A stretch of 64,000 bases of DNA from Maledivibacter halophilus (GCF_900167445.1 NZ_FUZT01000002.1:186001-250000); one strand, 5' to 3'. Numbered from the stretch's first letter, positions 8,070 through 16,910 are shown. The notes: generated from the sequence alone by a model not told the origin. Numbers and translations are program-made.

Positions 8070-9176
8070 ATGGCATATGTTGCAGTTAAGGGTGGAACTA
8101 TTGCAATAGAAGAATCCATTAAACGATTAAAATATGAGCGCTTAAAGAAAAAAGAAGTAATGAATATAAAGGAAATTGAAGCAGGTATGCGGGGGCTGAT
8201 CGATCAAGTAATGTCCGAGAGTAGTTTGTACTGTGAAAAACTTGCAGCAATAGCTATCAAACAAGCGGAAGGAAATCCGGAAGAAGCAGTATTTTTACTT
8301 AGGGCATATCGCTCCACTCTTCCAAGAAAGCATTATTCAAAAGTAGTAAATTCCAAGGACATGGAGGTAGAACGTCGTATATCGGCTTGTTTTAAGGATA
8401 TTGAAGGAGGACAAATTTTAGGTGCCTCATATGATTATACCCATCGTTTAATTGACTATGATTTAATAAATGAAACAAAGGAAGAAGCACTAAAATGGCT
8501 GGAGAATTTTGAAAAGGAAGTCAATTATGAAGAAAAAGTTGAGACTGATATAAGTAAATTACCTAAAGTACTGGATTATTTAAGAAAGGAAGGCTTACTA
8601 GTAGATTTTGAAAAAAGCCATAGGGAGCCCAAGGATGTTACCAAAAAAAGTATTGAATTTCCAACGGAGCGCAGCGAAAGATTACAAATTTTATCTAGGG
8701 GACAGACCGGTTCAGTTATATCCTTGGCCTATGCGGCATTAAGGGGCTATGGTGCGGTACATCCTGCTGTAGGAGAACTTCGTATTGGCAATCTACCAAT
8801 TTATATAGACAATCCATTAAATAATACAAAGAGTTATGAAGATTCATTTTATATTGGTGAAATAAAAATAACGGAGGTTGAAACATTGATTCCAATTCCT
8901 ATAGAGAAAGAGCGTGGGAAAACAGAGATTGAATTTGAAATAGGATACGGAATTTGTTATGGACAAAATGAAACTAAAGCAATAGGAATGAGTATTTTAG
9001 ATCAATGCTTGGAAACCGGTGATCCAAGATATCCTACCCATGATGAAGAATTTGTATTATTGCATATTGATTCTGTTGAATCTACTGGATTTATTTCCCA
9101 CTTAAAATTACCCCATTATGTAACCTTCCAATCAGAATTGGATAGTGTTCGTAAAACAAAAAAAGGAGGGAAGTAA
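8070..9176 (+). CDS. phnI: C-P lyase core subunit PhnI
   Basis: A 368-residue PhnI homologue, close to the usual length. It starts MAYVAVKGG, and has the block RGQTGSVISLAYAALRGYGAVHP around residue 220, which is strongly conserved. PhnI is the catalytic nucleosidase-like subunit that displaces adenine from ATP and, with G, H and L, attaches the phosphonate. The start ATG 8070 follows AGGTGGTGA. phnJ begins one base after its stop region, so translation is coupled. Confidence 0.95.
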   Translation: MAYVAVKGGTIAIEESIKRLKYERLKKKEVMNIKEIEAGMRGLIDQVMSESSLYCEKLAAIAIKQAEGNPEEAVFLLRAYRSTLPRKHYSKVVNSKDMEVERRISACFKDIEGGQILGASYDYTHRLIDYDLINETKEEALKWLENFEKEVNYEEKVETDISKLPKVLDYLRKEGLLVDFEKSHREPKDVTKKSIEFPTERSERLQILSRGQTGSVISLAYAALRGYGAVHPAVGELRIGNLPIYIDNPLNNTKSYEDSFYIGEIKITEVETLIPIPIEKERGKTEIEFEIGYGICYGQNETKAIGMSILDQCLETGDPRYPTHDEEFVLLHIDSVESTGFISHLKLPHYVTFQSELDSVRKTKKGGK

Positions 9177-9177
9177 G

Positions 9178-10020
9178 ATGATTGAATATAATTTTGCTTT
9201 CTTTGATGAGGGCTCAAAAAGAGAAATAAGAAGAGCAACACTAAAAGCTATTGCAATACCAGGCTATCAAGTGCCCTTTGCTTCCCGTGAAATGCCAATT
9301 GCCCGGGGATGGGGTACTGGTGGACTACAGCTGACTTTATCATTAGTTGGCAAAGATGATGTATTAAAGGTAATTGATCAAGGTTCAGATGAATCTGTTA
9401 ATGCTGTAAATATTAAAAAGCTAGTTACTAAAACAACAGATATAAAACAAACTGATTATACTCAGGAGGCAACGATTATACAGTCCCGGCACAGAGTTCC
9501 GGAAATATCTTTAAAAAAAGGACAGATTTTAGTTCTTCAAGTTCCAATACCAGAACCCCTTCGTCTTGTAGAGCCCAGTGAATACACAACAAAAAGATTA
9601 CATGCTGATAAAGAATATAGTGGCGCCTGGCTAATGTTATTTGAACAAATTGTAAAATTTGGAAATACATCTACTGGTGCTGATCATCCAGTCAAGGTCC
9701 ATGAAAGATATGTAATGGCACCAAGTCCTATACCACGTTTTGATAATCCCAAATTAGATATGTCAGAGGCTTTGATTTTATTAGGAGCTGGTAGAGAAAA
9801 GAAAATTTATGCAGTTCCTCCATATACAAATGTTGTTTCATTGGCCTTCGATGATTATCCATTTGAAATAGAGTCATTAGAAGGTAAAAAATGCAAATTA
9901 TGTGGCGCAAAAAACGTATTTATGGATGAATTAATAGATGAGAAGACCGGTGAAACCTATTATCAATGTAATGATTCCAGTTATTGTTTACAGCGTTTAA
10001 ATGGTGAAATAGATAATTAG
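9178..10020 (+). CDS. phnJ: C-P lyase PhnJ, radical SAM-type carbon-phosphorus lyase
   Basis: The 280-residue enzyme that breaks the C-P bond of 5-phosphoribosyl 1-phosphonate using a [4Fe-4S] cluster and S-adenosylmethionine. Cysteines at about 239, 242, 264 and 270 give the exact PhnJ pattern CX2CX21CX5C. The glycyl-radical glycine of E. coli (G32) corresponds to G29 in the AIPGYQVPF block. I start at ATG 9178, after AAAGGAGG at 9162; an upstream in-frame codon at 9145 lies within phnI and would add 11 residues. All known catalytic residues are present, so the lyase should be active. Confidence 0.96.
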   Translation: MIEYNFAFFDEGSKREIRRATLKAIAIPGYQVPFASREMPIARGWGTGGLQLTLSLVGKDDVLKVIDQGSDESVNAVNIKKLVTKTTDIKQTDYTQEATIIQSRHRVPEISLKKGQILVLQVPIPEPLRLVEPSEYTTKRLHADKEYSGAWLMLFEQIVKFGNTSTGADHPVKVHERYVMAPSPIPRFDNPKLDMSEALILLGAGREKKIYAVPPYTNVVSLAFDDYPFEIESLEGKKCKLCGAKNVFMDELIDEKTGETYYQCNDSSYCLQRLNGEIDN

Positions 10021-10034
10021 AGGTGGTGTATGTA

Positions 10035-10880
10035 ATGGAAAGCTTTGAAAAGCCAATATTAAGAGTAGAAAATCTACGTAAACAATTTGGTAATGGCTGT
10101 GACAGCTGTAAAGACCTAAAGCCTAATAGACTTAATAAAAATTATTGTCCTGTTTGTGGAACAATTTATGCGTGTCAGGATATTTCCTTTGAAGTATTCC
10201 CCGGTGAAATTCTAGGGGTGGTTGGTGAAAGCGGCAGCGGAAAATCTACAATGATGAAATGCTTGTATTTTGATCAGGAAGTAACAAGGGGAAGAGCATA
10301 TATAAGCAGCTATAAAAATGGTAAGGAAAATATTTTTGAAGAATCATCCCAGCAAAAGCGTTATATTAGAAATAATGTACTTGGAAAAGTTTATCAAAAT
10401 CCACTTTTAGGATTAAAAATGGATTTTTCATCAATTGGAAATATAGCTGAAAAGCTAATAGCAGCAGGTAATAGAAAAGTGAATGAAATGGAGGAAAGGG
10501 GAAAAAAACTATTAGAACATGTAAATATTTCAACCCTTCGTATGAAGGAACCACCAAAAAACTTTTCTGGTGGCATGCAGCAGCGAGTTCAAATTGCAAA
10601 GGCTTTATCAAATAACCCTCCAATATTATTATTAGATGAGGTTACAACGGGCTTAGATTTGTCGGTACAGGCAAATGTATTGGATTTAATTAAAAAAATT
10701 CAACATGAATTAGGGATTAGTATGGTTGTTGTATCCCATGATTTAGGAGTAATTAGAATGCTGGCCGATAGAACAATAGTAATGCTGAATGGCAGTGTTA
10801 TTGAAAAAGGATTAACAGATCAAATCTTAGAGGACCCACAGCATGAATATACTCAACAATTAGTTTATTCACTATTGTAA
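10035..10880 (+). CDS. phnK: C-P lyase ABC-type ATPase PhnK with cysteine-rich insert
   Basis: A 281-residue ABC ATPase: Walker A GESGSGKST, signature FSGGMQQR, Walker B LLLDEV and the VVVSHD H-loop. PhnK binds to the PhnGHIJ core and is needed for turnover in vivo. Between the first strand and the LxDISFEV strand it carries an extra segment of about 25 residues with CxxC at 22-25 and CxxC at 38-41 (CDSC...CPVC), a zinc-ribbon-like arrangement missing from the E. coli protein as I remember it. The start ATG 10035 follows AGAGGTGG; a GTG at 10023 is less likely because it overlaps that site. Confidence 0.9.
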   Translation: MESFEKPILRVENLRKQFGNGCDSCKDLKPNRLNKNYCPVCGTIYACQDISFEVFPGEILGVVGESGSGKSTMMKCLYFDQEVTRGRAYISSYKNGKENIFEESSQQKRYIRNNVLGKVYQNPLLGLKMDFSSIGNIAEKLIAAGNRKVNEMEERGKKLLEHVNISTLRMKEPPKNFSGGMQQRVQIAKALSNNPPILLLDEVTTGLDLSVQANVLDLIKKIQHELGISMVVVSHDLGVIRMLADRTIVMLNGSVIEKGLTDQILEDPQHEYTQQLVYSLL

Positions 10881-10898
10881 GCGAAGGAGGCAATTAAT

Positions 10899-12077
10899 AT
10901 GTATTTAATTACCAATGGTCATATTATAACCGAAGATACTATTTTAACAGGATACGATATATTGATTGAAGATGATGTAATTAGGAAAATCGACAAAGAA
11001 GGCAGCATAAGTGTAAATAAAGATACCAAGATTATAGATGCTGATGGAGGTTATGTATCGCCGGGATTTATTGATATTCATTCAGATTATATCGAACATA
11101 TGGCAGCACCTAGACCTACTACATTAATGGATTTTAGCTTAAGCCTTAGAGAATGTGAAAAACAACTTATTTCCCATGGTATTACCACAATGTTTCATTC
11201 CCTATCCCTATATAAGTCAACAGAATTTGGAAATAAACCAATTAGAAATCCAGAAAATGTACAAAAATTTATTGATTTAATTGATAATACCCACGAAAGC
11301 AAACACCTAATTCGTCATCGTTTTCATGCACGATTTGAAATTGACAATATAGAACAGGTTGACAATTTGAAATCATATATTAATGAAAACAAAGTACATT
11401 TAGTTTCCTTTATGGATCATACACCGGGTCAAGGACAATATCGTAATTTAGAAATTTATCGAGATACTTTAAAGGGATATAAAGACTTAGAGGATTTTGA
11501 AATTGATGAAATTATTACTGAAAGTCAAAGTAAAGATAAATTGACTATTGAAATGATTAAAGAAATAGGAGATTTAGCAAAGGAAAAGGGAATTACAATT
11601 GCATCCCATGACGATGATACGGTAGAAAAAATCGAGCTGGTACGAAGCTTTGGTGCCACCATAAGTGAATTTCCGATTACATTGGAAACGGCTAAAGAAG
11701 CAAAAAACCATGGAATGCATACAATTGCAGGTGCTCCTAATGTTTTACTTGGAGGTTCCCATTCAGGAAATTTATCGGCAGCTGTGGCAATTGAGGATAA
11801 TTGTATTGATATTTTATGCAGTGATTATTATCCCGCAGCTATGCTTCATTCAATCTTCAAATTGCATGAAGAATATGGAAAAGATCTGGTCCAGATGCTT
11901 AAATTGGTAACTATTAATCCAGCTAAAGCTGTAAACATGGATGATGAAATTGGGTCAATTAAAGAAAATAAAAAGGCGGATATTTTAATAATTGAAAAAA
12001 TTGAAAAGAATTTCCCAGTAATAACCTCAGTATTTGTAGATGGCAAACTAATAACTAAAACAAATTATAGGGTGTAA
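10899..12077 (+). CDS. phnM: alpha-D-ribose 1-methylphosphonate 5-triphosphate diphosphatase PhnM
   Basis: A 392-residue amidohydrolase-superfamily member. It has the strand-1 motif DIHSDYIEHM, the PRPTTLMDF segment and a late ASHDDDT motif, as expected for PhnM. The enzyme removes diphosphate from the ribose 5-triphosphate intermediate, giving the 5-phosphoribosyl phosphonate that PhnJ cleaves. The ribosome site AAGGAGG precedes ATG 10899. It comes before phnL here, while the E. coli order is K-L-M. One base separates its stop from the start of the broken acetyltransferase gene. Confidence 0.93.
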   Translation: MYLITNGHIITEDTILTGYDILIEDDVIRKIDKEGSISVNKDTKIIDADGGYVSPGFIDIHSDYIEHMAAPRPTTLMDFSLSLRECEKQLISHGITTMFHSLSLYKSTEFGNKPIRNPENVQKFIDLIDNTHESKHLIRHRFHARFEIDNIEQVDNLKSYINENKVHLVSFMDHTPGQGQYRNLEIYRDTLKGYKDLEDFEIDEIITESQSKDKLTIEMIKEIGDLAKEKGITIASHDDDTVEKIELVRSFGATISEFPITLETAKEAKNHGMHTIAGAPNVLLGGSHSGNLSAAVAIEDNCIDILCSDYYPAAMLHSIFKLHEEYGKDLVQMLKLVTINPAKAVNMDDEIGSIKENKKADILIIEKIEKNFPVITSVFVDGKLITKTNYRV

Positions 12078-12078
12078 T

Positions 12079-12269
12079 ATGATAAACAAAAAATTAGGCA
12101 GAGATCCATATATCCATGAAAACTGTAAAATAGTAAATTCTAATCTTGAGTTATTGAAAGATTAAAAGAAATAAAATGGTGGGACTGGTCATACGACCTT
12201 ATTAAAGAAAGATTTGATGATTTCCTAGGAGATATTAATAGCTTTGTAAATAAATATTATAGAAAATAG
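12079..12269 (+). pseudogene. internally deleted hexapeptide acetyltransferase of the phosphonate cluster
   Basis: Two pieces of one gene remain. An open frame from ATG 12079 encodes 28 residues (MINKKLGRDPYIHENCKI...) and stops at 12163; this resembles the start of left-handed beta-helix acetyltransferases annotated as phosphonate metabolism proteins (TIGR03308-type, about 200 residues). In another frame, from about 12150 to TAG 12267, is VIERLKEIKWWDWSYDLI followed by FVNKYYRK, which matches their usual C-terminus (ERLLxLxWWDWxxDxL...FLEKY). The beta-helix core of some 130 residues is missing and the pieces are out of frame. A functional protein is not expected. Matching was from memory, not a database search. 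Confidence 0.7.
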
Positions 12270-12277
12270 GTGATAAT

Positions 12278-12991
12278 ATGAAAGATTTATTGAAAATACA
12301 AAACCTATCAAAGTCATTTACTTTACACAATTTAAACAAACATATAAGGGCATGCGAAAATATTAGTATTACATTAAAAAAAGGAGAATTTATAGGTATA
12401 ACTGGAAAAAGTGGAAGTGGAAAGTCAACTATTTTAAAGTCTATATATAGAACATATCTTCCTGAAAAAGGTAATTTGTATTATGACTCATGGAAATTTG
12501 GACTACTAAATTTAGCCACTGCCACCGAAAGACAAATAATTTATTTAAGGCAATATGAAATTGGCTATGTATCACAGTTTTTAAATGTTATGCCCCGTAC
12601 TACAGCTAGGCAAATTGTTAAAAAAGCTCTTCTTGAAATGGGAAAAAATGAAGAATACGCTAAAAAGGAAGCAGAGAAGATGTTAATTCACTTTGAGCTG
12701 GATAGAGAATTATGGGATAGCTATCCAAATACATTTTCTGGTGGAGAAAAATTACGTTTAAACATTGCCAGGGCAATGGTCAAAAAGCCTAGACTATTAC
12801 TATTAGATGAACCTACTGCCAGTTTAGATAATGTATCTAAATTAAGGGTTAGAGAATTAATAGAACAGTTAAAGAAGCAAGGTACAACAATGCTGGGAAT
12901 CTTTCATGATTTAGAGTTTATGGAAGGTCTATGTGATAAAGAATTTAATATGGACAAGGGAATTATTAATAGTAATCAAATAGCTGTATAA
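12278..12991 (+). CDS. phnL: C-P lyase ABC-type ATPase PhnL
   Basis: A 237-residue ABC ATPase of normal PhnL length: Walker A GKSGSGKST, signature FSGGEKLR and LLLDEPTASLD, with the VSQFLNVMPR Q-loop region seen in PhnL. PhnL joins PhnK on the core complex; with PhnG-H-I it makes the ribose phosphonate triphosphate. ATG 12278 follows AGGTGA, 8 bp after the remnant acetyltransferase frame ends. No phnN, phnO or phnP follows; the next gene is the PHP fusion at 13225. Confidence 0.92.
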   Translation: MKDLLKIQNLSKSFTLHNLNKHIRACENISITLKKGEFIGITGKSGSGKSTILKSIYRTYLPEKGNLYYDSWKFGLLNLATATERQIIYLRQYEIGYVSQFLNVMPRTTARQIVKKALLEMGKNEEYAKKEAEKMLIHFELDRELWDSYPNTFSGGEKLRLNIARAMVKKPRLLLLDEPTASLDNVSKLRVRELIEQLKKQGTTMLGIFHDLEFMEGLCDKEFNMDKGIINSNQIAV

Positions 12992-12995
12992 AGAG

Positions 12996-13181
12996 TTTAT
13001 ATATAAATGTGTATTTTGAAATCTAACTAACTTCAGCAGACACTGAGAATCCTTTTGGCTCATGTAATAAACCAGTTCTAATTAAAAATTTAGTAGATAA
13101 ACAGGTTTATAAAAATCGCTCAAAAGGAAACCTCAGAGTCTACTTCCGTTTCTTAATCTTGTTGGTCACATATCTATAATG
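12996..13181. repeat. long imperfect cruciform upstream of the PHP-IMPase gene (element family 2, copy C)
   Basis: The 233-bp gap after phnL is almost entirely one nested inverted repeat. Outer ends resemble TTATATATAAATGTG and CACATATCTATAAT. The middle stem pairs AGACACTGAG/CCTTTTG (13038-13057) with its partner at 13121-13141. The inner stem is ATAAACC (13067-13073) with GGTTTAT (13104-13110). The end sequence is shared with elements at 33972 and 59902. It may be a small mobile element or a leader structure of the downstream gene. Confidence 0.55.
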
Positions 13182-13224
13182 AGAATCTCTATAAATTAAA
13201 AATATTGATAGGGAGGTGGTTAGA

Positions 13225-14829
13225 ATGAAAGCAGATTTACATGTGCATACAAACATATCAGACAGTAACTACTCAATAGAAGAAACCATACAAATGGCTA
13301 AAGAACAAGGGATAACACATTTAGGAATTGTAGACCACGACACTACCTTGGGATTAAAAAAAGCTATTGAAGTAGGAGAAAAGTATGGTATTAAAATCAT
13401 TCCAGGAATCGAAATTTCTGCCTATGACTATAAAAACAATAGAAAGGTTCATATTTTAGGATATAAATTTGATTTAAATGCCCATAATATCAAAAATTTA
13501 TGTGATCCAATCATAAAGAAGCGTCACAATAATTCATTATGGCAAATAGAGAAGTTAATTGAAAATGGCTATAAGATTAGATTAGATGAGGTCTATGAAA
13601 AAGCCAAATATAGTACATGTATATACAAACAGCATATTATGGATGTTTTAATAGAAAAGGGATACACAGATAAAATCTATTCAAGTTTATATAAGCAGCT
13701 GTTTAAAGGTAATGGGATTTGTGCAAGGGATATAGAATATATTGATGTATTTGATGCTGTAAAAGCTATAAAGGGCGATGGTGGAATAGCTGTTTTAGCC
13801 CATCCAGGGCAGCTAAAATCTTATGATCTAATTGATGATTTAGTTGAAATTGGTTTAGATGGGATTGAGCTTTACCATGAGGATCATACTGATGCAGACC
13901 ATAGAAAAATACTAGAATATCAAGAAAAATATAATTTAATTTTAACTGGTGGCAGTGATTATCATGGAGATTATGGTTCGAATTTTAAAATAGGAGATTT
14001 TCTTACTTCAAAGGAATATATAAAATTTTTTGATAATGAAATTGAAGAAGCCCTGAAATTTATAAAACCCATTGTTAAACAAGCAGGAGAAATATTAAAA
14101 GAAGCTGTAAAAAACCATATAAGTATCAATTTTAAAAACAGTGACCATAGGGATCTAGTTACTAAATACGATATAAAAATAGAAGAGTTCTTAATAGAAA
14201 AAATACTTAACCGGTATCCCAATCATGGCTTTATTACAGAAGAAAATACAAAGGAAAGTTATGTAAAGGGAAAATATATATGGATTATTGATCCAATTGA
14301 CGGTACAACAAATTTTATTAACTATAAAAAAGATTTTGCTATATCTATTGCGTTATATAAGGATGAAGAGCCTTTATTGGGAGTAGTATATGATGTAATT
14401 AAAGATGATATGTATGTAGGAATTTCAAATAAAGGGGCCTTTCTAAATAATATCCCATTAGAAATATTAGACCCGAACATAGTACTGAAGGAAGCTATAG
14501 TTGATGTGAGCTTAAATTCTATAAGTAAATTCAGAGAAAATTTTGAAGCTGATTTAGTTAGGCTAACAAAAGATATAAGAGGGCATAGGGCCTGTGGTAC
14601 AGCTTCTTTAGCCATTTGTAGAATTGCCCTTGGTGAAATTCATGCATATTTGTCGGCTAAATTAAGCTTATGGGACTATGCAGCTGCTTCAATTATATTA
14701 GGAGAATTAGGTGGAGAAAGCTCTTTTATATTTGAAAAAGCATCACATAAATTCCATAGAAACAAAGTTACATTTATTGCTGCCTGTAATAAAGAAATTT
14801 CTTCACAAATCATCGAAAAAATCATTTAG
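13225..14829 (+). CDS. fusion of PHP-family cyclic phosphodiesterase and inositol monophosphatase-like phosphatase
   Basis: A 534-residue two-domain protein. Residues 1 to about 275 are a PHP phosphoesterase: DLHVHT, DHDT, GIEIS, HILGYK, LAHPGQ and GSDYHGD. Residues about 280-534 are a complete inositol monophosphatase/FBPase-type domain: ITEEN, DPIDGTT (D356, D359) and LWDYAAA. As I recall, a PHP enzyme of Eggerthella lenta hydrolyses both ester bonds of 5-phosphoribosyl 1,2-cyclic phosphate, the C-P lyase product. No phnP is seen here, so this protein is the best candidate for that step, with the second domain removing a further phosphate. I start at ATG 13225 after GGGAGGTGG. Function is inferred from domains and position. 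Confidence 0.8.
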   Translation: MKADLHVHTNISDSNYSIEETIQMAKEQGITHLGIVDHDTTLGLKKAIEVGEKYGIKIIPGIEISAYDYKNNRKVHILGYKFDLNAHNIKNLCDPIIKKRHNNSLWQIEKLIENGYKIRLDEVYEKAKYSTCIYKQHIMDVLIEKGYTDKIYSSLYKQLFKGNGICARDIEYIDVFDAVKAIKGDGGIAVLAHPGQLKSYDLIDDLVEIGLDGIELYHEDHTDADHRKILEYQEKYNLILTGGSDYHGDYGSNFKIGDFLTSKEYIKFFDNEIEEALKFIKPIVKQAGEILKEAVKNHISINFKNSDHRDLVTKYDIKIEEFLIEKILNRYPNHGFITEENTKESYVKGKYIWIIDPIDGTTNFINYKKDFAISIALYKDEEPLLGVVYDVIKDDMYVGISNKGAFLNNIPLEILDPNIVLKEAIVDVSLNSISKFRENFEADLVRLTKDIRGHRACGTASLAICRIALGEIHAYLSAKLSLWDYAAASIILGELGGESSFIFEKASHKFHRNKVTFIAACNKEISSQIIEKII

Positions 14830-14874
14830 ACATTTTAAGTCAAATAGGACAATTTTATATAAAAATAAAAACAA

Positions 14875-14928
14875 TTAACAATTTTTTAACAGCAAATAAA
14901 CATTCATTTAATCTTTTAAATATATAAT
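14875..14928 (+). promoter_or_regulatory. putative PhoP box and -10 upstream of phnD
   Basis: TTAACA (14875), TTAACA (14886), TAAACA (14897) and TTAATC (14908) occur with spacers of exactly 5 bp, an 11-bp pitch. TATAAT follows at 14923-14928, so the repeats occupy the place of a -35 box, as in PhoP-activated promoters. It makes phnD-C-E-E a separate phosphate-starvation unit. The leader before phnD is about 145 bp long. Confidence 0.7.
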
Positions 14929-15076
14929 AATTTTGTAGTAATTTAGTAATCTAGCTCGTTATGTTATTTTGTATACCAGTAGTTTTAATATTTCCCAGAA
15001 AATATTGCTTATTTGCATAGCGAATAGATGAAATATATTTATTGGAAAAAACTTATGAATAAAGGAGAGAACAAAT

Positions 15077-16117
15077 ATGAAAAAAATATTTTCATTATTA
15101 GTTGCAATTACTTTATTAACCACTATATTTACAGGATGTTCATCATCTACTGAAAAAGCAGGTAAAGACTACGATACGATTACTATGGTGTGGTATCCAA
15201 ATGAATCAGGAGATGATTTAAAATCTGCCCGTGATGAATTTGCAAAGGTAATAGAAGAAGCCACTGGAAAAAAAGTAGAGCATAAATTAACTACAGACTA
15301 TGCTATTACAATAGAGACACTTGTCAATGGAAATGCCCATATTTCATGGTTAGGAGCCCAAGGATATATTGAAGCCCATAATAAAAATGACAAAGTATTA
15401 CCTGTAGTTGTTAATAGTGGTAAATCAGGTACTTTAGAGGATGCTGTTTATTACAGCTGGCTGTCAGTTCAAAAAGGTAACGAGGATCAATATAAATTGG
15501 GAGATGAGTTTTCTATAGATAATATTCAAGGAAAGAAGTTTTCTTTCGTTTCAAATAGTTCAACTTCAGGATTTAAAGTTCCATCAGCAGGAATAATTTC
15601 TTACTTTTCTAAAAAATCTAATTGGAAAAATATATCTAAGGAAGATTTATTGGAGGGGGGAGATGATAAGTTTTTTAAGGAAGTATTATTTGGAGGATCT
15701 CATCAGGGATCAGCTGTTAATCTGTTAACTGGAAAAGCTGATATTGCTGCCTTTTGCGATTCATGTGTTGCAAATTATGTTGAGCTCATTGATGGAACAG
15801 CCAATCGGCCAGGGGCAGTTTACAAGGTAAAGGATAATGCAGCAGAACCATTCAACACTATACCTGGTGAAGAATTTACGTTGATTTCTGTTACTCCAGT
15901 ATTAAATGCCCCATTTGCTATGAATAGTGAAGTATTGAGCGTAGAAGATCAAAAAGCGATTATTGAAGCATTGACTTCTGATAAAGTGCCTAATAATGAA
16001 AAAATCTTTGTACCAGAAGGTTCAAATTTTAAAGGTTTATTTGATAAAGACGGCGATAGTAGATTCTTAAAGGTTGAAGATTCATGGTTTGATCCTGTTC
16101 GCGAATTATCAAAATAA
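15077..16117 (+). CDS. phnD: phosphonate ABC importer solute-binding lipoprotein PhnD
   Basis: A 346-residue PhnD-like binding lipoprotein. The signal peptide ends in the lipobox FTGC (C about 21). Typical PhnD blocks follow: TMVWYPNESGDD, HISWLGAQGYIEA, the serine-rich FVSNSSTSGFKVPSAG that binds the phosphonate oxygens, and FGGSHQGSA. ATG 15077 has AAAGGAGAG upstream. It starts the second importer of the island, together with phnC and two phnE genes. Phosphite or phosphate cannot be ruled out as substrates. Confidence 0.9.
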   Translation: MKKIFSLLVAITLLTTIFTGCSSSTEKAGKDYDTITMVWYPNESGDDLKSARDEFAKVIEEATGKKVEHKLTTDYAITIETLVNGNAHISWLGAQGYIEAHNKNDKVLPVVVNSGKSGTLEDAVYYSWLSVQKGNEDQYKLGDEFSIDNIQGKKFSFVSNSSTSGFKVPSAGIISYFSKKSNWKNISKEDLLEGGDDKFFKEVLFGGSHQGSAVNLLTGKADIAAFCDSCVANYVELIDGTANRPGAVYKVKDNAAEPFNTIPGEEFTLISVTPVLNAPFAMNSEVLSVEDQKAIIEALTSDKVPNNEKIFVPEGSNFKGLFDKDGDSRFLKVEDSWFDPVRELSK

Positions 16118-16132
16118 AAGGGAGAGTTAACA

Positions 16133-16894
16133 ATGGCATTGTTGGAAGTAAAAAATATATCAAAACAGTATAAAAATACAAAGGCATTATCCGATGTTAA
16201 CTTTTCTGTTAAGGAAGGTGAATTTGTATCAATTATAGGGCCTTCTGGAGCAGGAAAATCAACTCTTCTTCGATGTATTAATAGAATGGTTGAGGCAAAT
16301 TATGGAGAAATAATTTTTGATGGGTCCCATGTATTAAACTTAAATAAGAAAGATTTAAGGAAGTTAAGAGCAAAAATAGGTATGATATTTCAGCATTACA
16401 ATTTGGTCTATAGATTAAGTGTAGTTGAAAATACACTTCATGGTCGGTTAGGATATAAATCAACTATTGAGGGAATTATGGGACGTTATACTGAAGAAGA
16501 AAAGAAACAAGCATTTGATATTTTGGAAAAACTAGGTTTATCAGAAGAAGTTTTTAAACGCTGTGATGAATTGAGTGGAGGTCAAAAACAAAGAGTAGGA
16601 ATTGCCCGGGCATTAATACAAAACCCTAAAATGATTTTATGTGATGAGCCAATAGCTTCTTTGGATCCAAGCTCCTCAAAGGTAATCATGGATCATTTGA
16701 AAAATGTATCGAAGGAAATGGGAATTACTTGTTTGGTTAATTTACACCAAGTGGATGTTGCCATTAAATATTCTGATCGAATTATAGGCGTCAATAGTGG
16801 GAAAGTTGTGTTTGATGGTTCCCCTGAAGAATTAAATAATGAGAAAATTTATGAAATATATGGTGCTGAAGCAGGAAATTTAATCATTGACTAA
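16133..16894 (+). CDS. phnC: phosphonate ABC importer ATPase PhnC
   Basis: A 253-residue ATPase: Walker A GPSGAGKST, Q-loop IFQHYNLV, signature LSGGQKQR, Walker B LCDEPIASLDP and NLHQVDVA, which is characteristic of PhnC. It follows phnD by 15 bp with GGGAGAG before ATG 16133. The sequence ends in the start region of phnE, whose ribosome site AAGGAGAG overlaps its stop codon. Confidence 0.93.
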   Translation: MALLEVKNISKQYKNTKALSDVNFSVKEGEFVSIIGPSGAGKSTLLRCINRMVEANYGEIIFDGSHVLNLNKKDLRKLRAKIGMIFQHYNLVYRLSVVENTLHGRLGYKSTIEGIMGRYTEEEKKQAFDILEKLGLSEEVFKRCDELSGGQKQRVGIARALIQNPKMILCDEPIASLDPSSSKVIMDHLKNVSKEMGITCLVNLHQVDVAIKYSDRIIGVNSGKVVFDGSPEELNNEKIYEIYGAEAGNLIID

Positions 16895-16910
16895 GGAGAG
16901 TGAAATAAAG

